From positions 34,272,063-34,336,062 of the forward strand of contig NC_056002.1 in assembly GCF_018446385.1 (NCBI RefSeq): a DNA stretch of 64,000 nucleotides, read 5' to 3'. Below are positions 9,472-20,100 of the stretch, one piece after another (positions within the stretch are counted from its first letter, which is position 1; each line of letters starts with the position of its first letter). The notes beneath the pieces were generated by a model. The model saw only the letters and a program-made list of their open reading frames with translations. It made no database searches and was not told the origin of the DNA. Source of the DNA: Zingiber officinale. Taxonomy: Eukaryota; Streptophyta; Magnoliopsida; Zingiberales; Zingiberaceae. The position numbers and the translations under genes are program-made.

Positions 9472-10760
9472 TTCATGAAAATCTGATCCGTATATGTTGG
9501 CGAAGTTTCAATAGTTCCTTGCTTCACAACTCTCTGCCATGTCAACTTCCTCTCATATAGATTTGTCATCATCTGTATTTCAGGTATATCTTGATCATTA
9601 TGGATTTTGGACTCTGGTGCCTCCCAACATATGTCATCTTATTTATCATTTTTTTTTCTTTCCATTCATCTATATCTATTGTAACTGCTGATGGTACTCA
9701 TATGCCATTAGTAAGTATCAGTTCAATTGTTATATCTTGTTTATTTTTTATTGATGTTTATTATATTCCGAGTCTTACTTTAAATCTTGTTTCTGTTAGT
9801 CAATTATGTGAGTCTGGATACCTAGTCTCTTTTTCTTCATCTAATTGTTATATTCAAGATCCGCAATCTCAAAGGCTGATTGGGACAGGTTGTAGGTAAG
9901 GAGGACTCTATGTTTTAGATCAACTCAAAGTCCCAGAAGTTGTAACTTCGAGTATGAATTTATCATCTTTTCATTTAAATCATTCATCTTTTAATTTTTA
10001 TTTATAGCACTCTCGTTTAGGTCATGTTTCAACATCTCGTTTGTAGTTTTTAACTTCTACAAGAGTATTAGGACCTTTAAAAAGTTTTGATATTTTTGAT
10101 TGTAGTGGTTGTAAACTTGTCAAATTTTCTACCTTACCATTTTCTAAAAGTCTTTATTTTTCTTCTGCTCCATTTGATCTTATCTATTCTGATGTGTGAG
10201 GACCCTTTCCTATTCCTACAAAAGGGGGGAGGGGTGAATACACTTGTTGAAACATTTGATCTTATTATTGATGATTGCACTCGTTACACTTGAATCTATC
10301 TTATGAAACGCAGGTCTGATTATCTTACCATTTTTAACAACTTCAGAGTTCTTGTGAAAACTCAACATTCTAGTGTCATAAAGTATTTTCATTATGATTG
10401 GGGGGGGGGGGGGGGGGGAATACATTTCGAATCATTTTTCACAATTATTTGCTTATGATAATACTATTCATCAAACCTCTTGTGCATATACTCCTGAACA
10501 GAATGATGTGACTGAACGAAAAAATAAGCATCTTGTTGAAATAGCTCATTCATTTTTATTGTCTGTCAGTGTTCCTAGTACCTTTTGGGGGGAAGCAATC
10601 TTTACCGCTTCTCATATGATTAATAGAATTCCAACCTCACACAATTTAGGCTTTTCATCTTTTGAAAAATTGTATGGACATGCTTCTCTCCATTCCTCTT
10701 TGCGTGTTTTTTTGTTATACTTACTTTGTCCTTTGTCCACATGTCGAGCGTAATAAATTA
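9472..10760 (+). pseudogene. Copia protease and integrase remnant
   Basis: The protease site is readable at 9601-9640 as WILDSGASQHM. The frame then shifts into the open stretch that ends NLVSVSQLCESGYLVSF (to about 9899). The GAG-pre-integrase motif HSRLGHVSTSRL (about 10009-10045) follows a stop where Trp is expected. GCKLVKFSTLPFSKS and PFDLIYSDV precede another stop. The integrase core at 10394-10753 shows YISNHFSQLF, HQTSCAYTPEQNDVTERKNK and FWGEAIFTASHMINRIP. A 19-G run replaces the usual Asn-Gly-Gly codons ahead of EYI. Not functional. Confidence 0.85.
10400..10418 (+). repeat. 19-G homopolymer in the integrase remnant
   Basis: Nineteen consecutive G. It may be real slippage or an assembly error. 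On either reading the integrase frame is broken here. Confidence 0.8.
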
Positions 10761-11220
10761 GCCTCTCAATTTGTTCTTTGTGTCTTTTTGGGTTATAGTG
10801 TTATTCAAAAAGGATATCGTTGCTTTGATCCCATTAGTTAAAAATTGCATGTCTCTCGTCATGTTGTGTTTCTTGAGCATATTATATTCTTTTCTATTCC
10901 AACTAGTTCGCATAACATAACAAAGTTAGACCTACTTTGTATTGATCCTTTCAATACCGATACTGAGGAAGTTTCACCCACATCTCCATTGGTAGCTCAA
11001 TTGAATCTGGTACTTTGGTTCCTGAGACATCCGCTCCACATGCTCCTCCTTCTGCAGTACCCAATCATCTCTTGAGATTGCGGATGATCCTTCTCTCCAC
11101 CATCGTCAATCCACTCGTGTTTATAAATCTACTAAACTGCCAGATTTTGCTTACTCTTGTTATTCTCATTCTTTTGCTTCATTTCTTGCATCTATTCATT
11201 GTTTTTCTGAGCCTGTAACC

Positions 11221-12504
11221 TATAGAGAAGTTGTTTGTAACCCACTTTGGCAGAGTGTTATGACTGAGGAAGTAACTGCTTTGCATCAGACTCATACATG
11301 TGATTTGATTCCGTTACCACCAGGAAAATACACTATTGGTTCTCATTGGGTATATAAGATCAAAACAAAATCTGATGGATTTATCGAGGGATACAAAGCT
11401 TGTCTTGTTGCTAAAAGTTATTCTCAGGAGTATGACATAGATTATGAGGAAACATTTGCTCTTGCTATAAAAATGAAGACTGTTCGTACTCTGATTGCTA
11501 TTGTTTATGTTCATCAATGGAGAATATCTTAGATGGATGTCAAGAATGCATTTCTAAATGGTGATCTTCATGAAAAAGTTTATATGACATCTCCTCCTGG
11601 TATTTCACACCAATCTGGTGAAATTTGCAGGCTTCGTAAAGTGTTTTATGATCTCAAACAAGCATCTTGTTCTTGGTGTGAGAAGTTCTCTACAGTGATT
11701 ACTTCACTTAGTTTTCATCCTAGTAATCATGATTCAGCATTGTTTGTTAGATGTATGAGTGCATGTCGTATTCTTTTATCATTATATGTTGATAACATGA
11801 TTATTACTGGTGATGATTCTCATAGAATTACTTTCCTAAAGTCTGAGTTGATTCTTCGTTTTGCTATGAAAGACTTGGGTATACTACGCTACTTTCTAGG
11901 CATTGAGGTTGCTTATTCCCCAAAAGATTATCTTTTATCCCAGTCAAAGTATATATCTGATCTGTTTGAACATGCTTGTCTTACTAATAATAGAGTCGTT
12001 GATACTCCTATTGAGACTAATGCTTGATATTCTCTATCTGATGGCTCACCTTTATCAGATTCTAGTTTGTACTGAACTATTGTTGAAAGCTTGGTTTATC
12101 TCATTGTGACTCGTCCAGATATTGCGTATGTTGTTCATGTGGTTAGTCAATTTATCATTGCACCAATTACAATTTATTGGGTTGTTATGCTTCGTATTCT
12201 CAAGTATCTTCGGGGCACTCAATTTCAAAGCCTTTTATTTCCTTCTACTTCATCTCTTAAACTGCATGCATACTCTAATGCGGATTGGGCTGGTGAACCT
12301 ACGAATCGTAAATCTACCATTGGTTTCTGCATTTGTCTTGGTGATTCTCTCATTTATTGGAAGAGTAAGAAGCAAGATGTTATTTCTAGATTTTCCACAA
12401 AAGTTGAGTATCATGTCATGGCCTCAACTACTTGTGAGATAATTTGGTTGCGTTGGTCGCTTACGGATATGGGTATTTCTCTTCATCAACCTACTCCGTT
12501 ATAA
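11221..12504 (+). pseudogene. Copia reverse transcriptase and RNase H remnant
   Basis: RT begins with the WVYKIKTKSDG and KACLVAKSYSQ motifs. A stop at 11530 precedes MDVKNAFLNGDLHEKVYM. The active-site YVDD has become YVDN (11785-11796). A stop at 12025 and a frame change follow. RNase H continues at 12091-12504 with TRPDIAYVVHVVSQF, ADWAGEPTNRKST, SLIYWKSKKQ and VEYHVMA. The order and motifs are those of a plant Copia pol. The missing active-site Asp and the stops show that it is dead. Confidence 0.9.
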
Positions 12505-12751
12505 TGTGATAATTAAAGTACTATTCAAATTACATGTAATTTAGTTTTTCATGAGCAGACGAAACATATTAAAATTGATTGTCACGTTACTTGTCACCAT
12601 CTTCAGATTGACACCATCATATTGTCTTTTGTTCCTTCAAAACTACAGATTGCTGATATGTTTACCAAGTCATATTCTGCTTTATACTTTCATTTCTTAT
12701 CTGACAAATTCTCAATGTTTCTAGCTGTAACATCATGAGTTTAAGGGGGGT

Positions 12752-12933
12752 TGTTAGATTATATATATTTATTTGTTTATAATTTTTAGGGTAATTTGAT
12801 CTTTTTTCCTTTTATATTTAGAGTTTAAGGTTTCTTAACTAAACTATATAAAGACCTTATACTCTATATTTTCAATCATCAATTTTGGATTCAATAATAT
12901 AGCTAGTTTTTTTTTCTTTTCTTAATTTCTACA
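12752..12933 (+). repeat. 3' LTR of the Copia element
   Basis: Starts TGTTAG directly after the purine tract and ends CTACA, followed by the target duplication AATAT. Confidence 0.88.
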
Positions 12934-12938
12934 AATAT

Positions 12939-13913
12939 ATTGTAAGAAGCTTCTCCAATTTCGGAAGGTATCCGAAAAGGAGAAGATTTAGTGATAGTAG
13001 ATTGTTAGAACTAAACCTTGGATTAGTCATCTTAAGAGGTGAACACCAAGTTAAAATCTCGGTGTTGTACATATATGGCGTCTAAGGTTGATTCAAATTT
13101 TCCACTATGTATTCAAATGATGAACATATAATCAAGACGAAGCAATACAAGTTACTCATTCCTCCCTTTAACTTGCATCGGTCCTAACAAACCTATACAC
13201 ACTTAAAAGTTGACCTTCAATATATCTCATTTGGGATTCAAACCTGCGAGTGCTTTACCACTCATTGATCAATATATTTATAAGGATTCAAATATATTTT
13301 ATGACTAAATAGTATATTTTATAATTTATATTTTATGACTAATAAAAATTTCCTTCATCTTCTTTTCTTTATAGTCAGTATTTCGTTATTTCTCTTGTTA
13401 ATGCTTTTGACAGTCCGTATTTCGGAGGCAAGGGTGACTAATTATAATTACTTATGTGATAGCTTGAGATTAAAACTAATTAAAAAAATAAATGATGAGT
13501 TAATTGAAGACACATCATAATGTTAAGTAGGTTTTCAAATTTCTTGAAAATGAAAACTTAAAATAAACCATGATAAATCACTCTTTTAGTTATCATACAA
13601 TCATTCTCAGTTCCATCCAAAGTTGAGAACTATTGCTAGTCCTCGAAAAGAAACAAGCTCAAGTTTACAACAGTTGGATAATCTTTGCATTCGATATAAC
13701 TCAAAACCGAGTAATGAACCTTGGTGGCAAAGTCCTTGCCCAATTAGGGTTCAATGCAACATTGGAATGTAGTGCACTGTATACCTTTGTAAATCATTAT
13801 TTTCATTATGTTTGATGATTGTGCTCTTTCCTTTTTACGACATGTAGGCTCAATAATTCGTATAAGTTGCAGCGGGAAGAGAGATAATTAGAGCATAGTC
13901 AAAATCTGGCTTT
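12939..13913. other. Intergenic DNA between the Copia element and the DA1-like gene
   Basis: About 13012-13065 contains GGATTAGTCATCTTAAGAGG and ACCAAGTTAAAATC, which match the reverse complement of the SIRE-like LTR at about 1200-1260, so a small LTR remnant is likely. The stretch at 13633-13815 is open but shows no recognisable domain. Part of 13830-13913 is probably the 3' UTR of the DA1-like gene. Confidence 0.4.
13335..13520 (+). CDS. Small ORF with signal-peptide-like start, doubtful
   Basis: 61 codons. Residues 7-27 are strongly hydrophobic (LLFFIVSISLFLLLMLLTV) followed by RISEAR, which resembles the start of a small secreted peptide precursor. The C-terminal part (KLIKKINDELIEDTS) matches no peptide family I recognise. 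The region is AT-rich and next to transposons, so a chance ORF is the likelier reading. Confidence 0.15.
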   Translation: MTNKNFLHLLFFIVSISLFLLLMLLTVRISEARVTNYNYLCDSLRLKLIKKINDELIEDTS

Positions 13914-16900
13914 TCAATGTGGGAAGGCGCCCGTCAACCGCATATGATCGAGAGTACGCCGGAGACCATGCTGATCGACAGCCCTATTAGCTGCTCTAAA
14001 ACCATCTCCATATGCAGGAGAGGAATCTGATTCTATTTGATGCTTGAAAAAATCCCCAAGCTTTCTTTCTGTCACAGTTTGAGGGCCTTTTTTCGCTGAC
14101 CCAGTTGGTGAAGAAGATGAACTGGAGGCGATACTGGTGCTGGCGCCTGATATGATCTCTGAATCCAACCACATATGACCGAGCACCTGGCAGATGCCTT
14201 CTTCAACTTCAGGGTTAAGAGAACGATATCCTGCAAACCGAAAGATAAGGATATCTCATGTCTTACAATTCTGATAGCTTTTTCACAGTATGAACAAAAA
14301 GTCTAAACTATTTGGCTCTATATTGAGCTGTAATACTCGTTTTAGCTTCTTAAGGTTAATTACCAGTGAAGAACGCAAGGAAATACAAAACTAGAATAAG
14401 CTTGGAGCGTTCCATATCGCTATTGTTTTTCCAATGCTCAGATGACAAGCAAGAAATCAGATAGAAACTGACAGAATGATGCAGAGTTATGCCATGAACC
14501 CAGCTTCCTCCTTTAGTTAAAGAAGGACCAAAAAGGAATTTTACATAAACATAACTGAAATCAATACAATGGTGATCATCTTAATACCGCAGTTTATTAC
14601 TCCTGATTAACTATTATTGTTCGAGATTCAAGTCATCGGACCATAAGAGATCCGATAAGTATGTAACGGCCATGACTGGCTGATTACAGTGGAGAACTAC
14701 TATAGGTTAACTATTACTCTTCATGATTCAAACCATAACATGTCAGATAATATGTAATAGCCACTTGCTAACTTATAAAACTACTTAATTAATAAACACT
14801 CGATAGATCATTTGGTTTTATTTCCAGAGGATAAACTATAGAAGTTTATTTAAGGCGAAGAAAGCCTCAACTAAGTTTAGGGCCGACCCAGCACTCACAT
14901 GCCAATCTAGCAGCAATCCGAACTGAGGATGAATTTTGGGGTTTGTCAAATTTGAATTCCACAGACTATTTACTTAGAACTATGCAAGGAAAGAAACACA
15001 ACTGTGAACACAGAAGAGAGAGAGAGAGAGAGAGAGAGACCTTTCAGGCGTAACCATGCGTGCATCATTTCATGAGCCAATATAGATCCCGTTAGCAATC
15101 TGCAAGCGCAGAAGGAAATAAATATCAGATAAGAACTTCAAAAAGGATATTCCAGCGTCAGTAGTTTTGTTGGTGCAACTTTGCAGATGAAATTTACATC
15201 ATATTTTCGAAAAATAGATATGAACTTCCTCACATTGCAGAAAAAGAAACCATTTAGAGTCAAATGCAGCTGGGTTATTTAGCTAGAAGTGTGATGGCAC
15301 TGCAGAAAAGCTCTAGCAAGGTATTCAAGATAGCAAGAGAGATTGATGAAATAGAAAAATACCTGGGTAAACCATACAATATGAGAATTGCCGTCACTTC
15401 ACACCGCCGGACAAGTCTATGTGGCCCAGTTTTCAAATCTATGAGTCTGTTTCCAGGCCCCATTATTGGCCTCTTCAATACCTGAATAGCAATTTTCTCA
15501 TCAGTGATTATTAAACAAGTTGTGAGCCTAAACTATTTGCGGTTGGCTCTTCAAAAAGAGTAAAAAAGGACAATGGAACCCAAAAATGACGAGGTGAATT
15601 CTTACTGTTCTAATGATCTGCTCTTCGGAAAGACAGAGACCTCTAGTTTCAGGGAGGTGATGTGTTCCCTGCTCTCAGGAGTAAATAAAAATTGTTATTG
15701 CAAGACTTTTCGAAAACAAAAATATGTGCCTTAATGGACACATTATTTTACTAGAAGGATTGTTCTTTGTCTTACATTCTTTTCACCTTCCATAGCCTCA
15801 TTCAAAGCTTGCCTCTCAACTAGAAGCAATGGAATTGGTTGTTCCACTTTCATATTCAAACCTTCATAAAATTCTTGTATATCCAGGTAAAGAGGCTGGC
15901 ACTCAGTTGTATCCATTATTGAAAAATTGAGACACTCGAGACAAAGCTTACGGCCATCATCTAAAGTAACATATTTTGCATCTCTTGACTGAACAAAGCA
16001 TTAAAAAAGAAAGCAACTACACTTACTGATCAAAGCAACAAAGATGAACATATGGTAAGGTTAATGAAGCAAAGTAAACGGAATGCAGTGACGTTGCATA
16101 TTTACTACATACTTCTAGGTCAGGATGAGTAATAATAAGTGAAATGAAGAGTTGACTTGTCATGATTTTTGTGTATACCAACCTCCATTCTTTCACAGCT
16201 ACAACACCTTGGAGTGCCATCACGCTCATGTATTGGACAATACTTCTGTTCCCAAAAAGGATGAGTTCGATATTCAATACGGCCATCTGTAATTTGTGGA
16301 ATCTGCCAAAACAATATTTTAAAAAAAGTAAAAAAATAATGGCATATCCAGAACCAGATTGCATCAGAAAAACAAATATCAATTGCATGAAAAAAGCTTC
16401 AAGATCGGATGAAGTGCTTGATGTGAATGAACAATGGTATCTTGAAGTAAACAGCCCAGCTCGAACAATATTACTGATGTTAAAAAATGTAGAGCATGAG
16501 TATGAGCTTATGTGGAAAACCTTATATGGAAAAACCACAGCAGAGGAGAAATATTCACCATATTGAGAATTAGTACAAGAGAATTGTGGCTTACATCACA
16601 TAACCACAAACCCACAATCAACTTATATTTATGCAAAATTAATAAGAAAAGTCCATAAAGCAGGGCTGCCGCCCCTGCAAGGCTGCACCCCTAATAGGAT
16701 CAATGGTACTGAGACAATCCCTCTGCTACCACCATAGATCCCCAAAAAAGCATCTCATAATTAAAGTTGTACTATATATGTCGCACCATGAGCTTTTCAC
16801 ATTAAGCCCAACAAAATTTGGATCATCAAGTCTAAAAAAACAATATATGAAAGAAAAATACTTACAAAATCTTTGCAAACATCGCACTTTGGATGATAGA

Positions 16901-16965
16901 GGTTTTTGTGGCAAGCCTTGTGGTAACGACTATTCTCATGCATAGAGAACTGCCAAAAAAAATAA

Positions 16966-17012
<47 letters not shown>

Positions 17013-17193
17013 CAAGTCATTTAGATGTAACCTAATACAAAGAGGACAGCAGTGAAGCTCTCAAATTTTCACCTCATAGTCAGTTATTGGTCGATTGCAC
17101 TCATGACAACGAAAACATTCTGGATGCCAAAAAGAACCAGCAGCACCCAAATAACGACCATGGCCAATCTCTCTGTTGCATCCCGCACATCTC
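13914..17193 (-). CDS. DA1-like exons 4-11 (LIM fingers and peptidase domain)
   Basis: Exon 4 (17073-17193): [14 protein letters not shown] and [18 protein letters not shown]. Exon 5 (16866-16949): [20 protein letters not shown], then KCDVCKDF. Exon 6 (16183-16302): [20 protein letters not shown] to RCCSCERME. Exon 7 (15776-15988): [12 protein letters not shown] and [15 protein letters not shown]. Exon 8 (15606-15668): [15 protein letters not shown]. Exon 9 (15363-15481): [20 protein letters not shown]. Exon 10 (15041-15099): [20 protein letters not shown]. Exon 11 (13914-14230): the C-terminal domain with a Ser-rich insert [15 protein letters not shown]. Introns are short (about 120-810 bp). 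Confidence 0.92.
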
Positions 17194-20100
17194 CTAAAAA
17201 TCAAGAGGAATGCTTATGAAAATAAGATTTAAAAGTCTCTGTAGATATTGAAACATTGAGAATTATTCTACCATACGATCATAACCAATCGATCCTCAAC
17301 CCTGACTGGACAGGGTCTGAGAATTATTCTGTTGTTGCTTAGCCACCAGGTCATTGCAGAATCAAATTGATTTACCACCATGACTTTAATATATAAAGGA
17401 GAAATTGTCTCCTCAAAACTGAATAAATACTTTCCATAAAAACCTGAATATAATTTGTTGAAGGCTGGCCAATATAATGATAGAATGACTTTGGAATTTC
17501 CTAAATATAACAATTGTTGTAAGATACGACAAATAAATAATAATAAAATAATAAATGCTACTTAAGGAAATACCTTATAGAATTCTCTAGGATTTTTTTT
17601 TTAAAAAATTGAGATTTAAACGGAGTTCATATGACATTATTAAGGGGATAAATTTATTAGTCTTAGAGGAAGCTTGTTTGAAATATCATTTAAGTTGGGA
17701 ATTCATTGGATGGCCATGCCAGTCGGCACGAGCTGATTGGTGCATTCAACTAGAGGGCCCGTGTAAGTTGGCACGGGACCGAACCGGCCACAGGAGCCCG
17801 TGCTCGTGGACATGGCCCGTGGTAGCCCTCGCTTTGAAGCCACCATGCCCGACAAGGGCGCCCGTGCCGCCTGGCACGGGGCGGCACATCCCGTGTCAGG
17901 CAATCGCTCCTTGGCCTATATAAGTCGATCACGCCTCTTTGATTGGGGATCTTGACCTGGGCCGTCCAAGGGCCCCAAGAAAGCTTCAGGAGGAGTTCTA
18001 GAGTCGATCCAACATCATTTGCACGAGGAAGGAAGATTGAGAGTAGCTTGGAAGAGGATTCATCACATCGAGCCTAAGCTTTTCTCTTCTTCTCTAAATT
18101 TCTGAACTTGATTCGAATTATAATCAATCTGAACATGTTTTGTGGATGTAACCCTATCTTCATGGGGTAAACTCTTGATTCTAGGATTAGGGATTATCCT
18201 TTTGTGATGTAAACACTATTTTGAATGATCTATACATGTAAATCCTTCTATTTCTATGATTTGTTGATTAGTGGTCTGGATTTACTATGTAAACATGATC
18301 TCAATGCCAAAAGCACGAGATTCGTATCCCACGGGGGATTCGGGGATGGATTGACAGGAGAACCCAATCTTCCGACCCGTAGACAATCGAGACTCGAAGA
18401 ATTGGCTACGAGAGTAGATCAGTATACCGCAAGGAACTCTAGGCTAACATAGAGTTTAATGAATCAATCTTATTCATCATCACACGGTAAAAGGGTTATT
18501 TGGGGTTCGTGGGATCTCGTGGCAGTCTCCTTAGGAAAGCAATCCCTAATTTCAACCGCTTTGAAAGTAGGCGACAATTGGAATTTATATGCCGGTGTAG
18601 TTCTAAAAGTTTACATCGGATACAAAGATTAGTCTACCTACATGAATCACCGTTGAGTATAGAAATTCAAACAAAGGTCAAGTGTTTGCTAACAATGTGG
18701 TAAAACCAGCATCCTAAAATTATTTTCTCTGACTGCCTTTATATTGCCTTCCTACTGTCTTCTTAACCGAGTATTCTCTCCCTTTCACTCTTTTTTCTTG
18801 CCATTTCTCGTTTACGACACTCTACACCCACAATTAGTCTAGACGGTCAAATTTGGATAATAGGCTAGTACTTGATCATCAATCTATATGGATTCGATCT
18901 TTTATTACTTGACAATGACAACACATCCGTGCACTTACGATTTGCACACATCAAGTTTTGGCATCGTTGCCGGGGATTGGTTTTGATTGATATTAGCTGA
19001 AATTTAGATTAGCTGGATTAGACTATTTCTTTACCTAGTTTTCAATTTTTTTCATTTGTTTACTTCTGTCTTTACTTTGTTTTTTTTTTCCTTTTTAAGG
19101 AATCACTCTAGTATATGTGTAAAAACCACAAGGGAAGGAGAATTGCTATCCTTTTGATCTAGAAATTGATCGTGCATATCATCAAAGATTGAGAGAACAT
19201 CAAGCAATGGAACATAATCAAAATCACAATATCCCTAACCTATTTATGGCAAACAACAACAGGCCACTTGAATCACCAAGTGTGAGAGGATTCAAATCAA
19301 GCATTGCTCAACCTACAATAGAGGCAAATAATATTGAGCTCAAGCCGACTTTGATTCGCATGGTACAACAATATCAATTCAATAGAGTACTGATGGAAAA
19401 ACCGAATCTATACTTGAAATTTTTTTTGGAAATATGTAGTACCCTAAAGCAAAATGGGGCTTCCAATGATGCCATATGACTTATGTTATTCCCATTCTCA
19501 CTGAGGGACAAAGCCAAGTTGTGGCTATCATCACTTCCCCGAAATGCATATCAACATGGGATCAATGTGAACTGAGATTCCTGAGCAAATATTACCTCCA
19601 AGCAAGACGGCTCACATGAGGCACCTTATTACAAATTTCATACAAAAGGATGGAGAGTCATTATTTGAGTCTTGGGATAGATACAAAAGTACCCTTTAGC
19701 AGTGCCCACATCATGGACTTTAGAGATGGCTATAATTAACCAAACACTTAAAGAAGATGAGGAGATTATTGAGAGCATTGCATTCAATCATCATCAATGG
19801 GCCAATGAGAGGACTACCCCATGCAATCCCCAGGGAAACATTCAGTGAATCAAGTGGACTTTATGGCGGCAAAATTGGAAGTGATGAGTAAGCGCCTAGA
19901 CACATTGAGTATCAACCCTACTAATGTTCTCGTTGCTTCTTGTGAAATATGTGGAAATTTTGGACATGTGAGGGAGAATTGTTTAGTGTTGGCATCCATG
20001 TAAGGAAATCAAGTGAAGCAAGTGATGTAATCCACAACTTCAAAACAAGGCCAAACAATCCCTACTCTAATACCTACAATCCTGAATAGAGGAACCATCT

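Larger units (their letters stand above)
7532..12933 (+). mobile_element. Copia LTR retrotransposon, degenerate, with nested solo LTR
   Basis: Flanked by the 5-bp duplication AATAT (7527-7531 and 12934-12938). Short LTRs of about 180 bp at 7532-7710 and 12752-12933 begin TnTTAG and end CTACA. A Met-tRNA-like primer site follows the left LTR (TGATATCATAG, about 7711) and a purine tract (AAGGGGGG, 12743-12750) precedes the right LTR. Gag is largely missing. Protease, integrase, RT and RNase H remain but carry stops and frameshifts. Without the nested LTR the element is about 4.1 kb. Confidence 0.88.

Noticed and set aside
7532..12933. Possible endogenous pararetrovirus instead of Copia
   Set aside because: Integrase precedes RT, the RT and RNase H motifs are Copia type, and paired LTRs with a 5-bp duplication are present.
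16162..16566. 134-codon plus-strand ORF
   Set aside because: It overlaps DA1-like exon 6 in antisense, and the minus frame is the conserved one.
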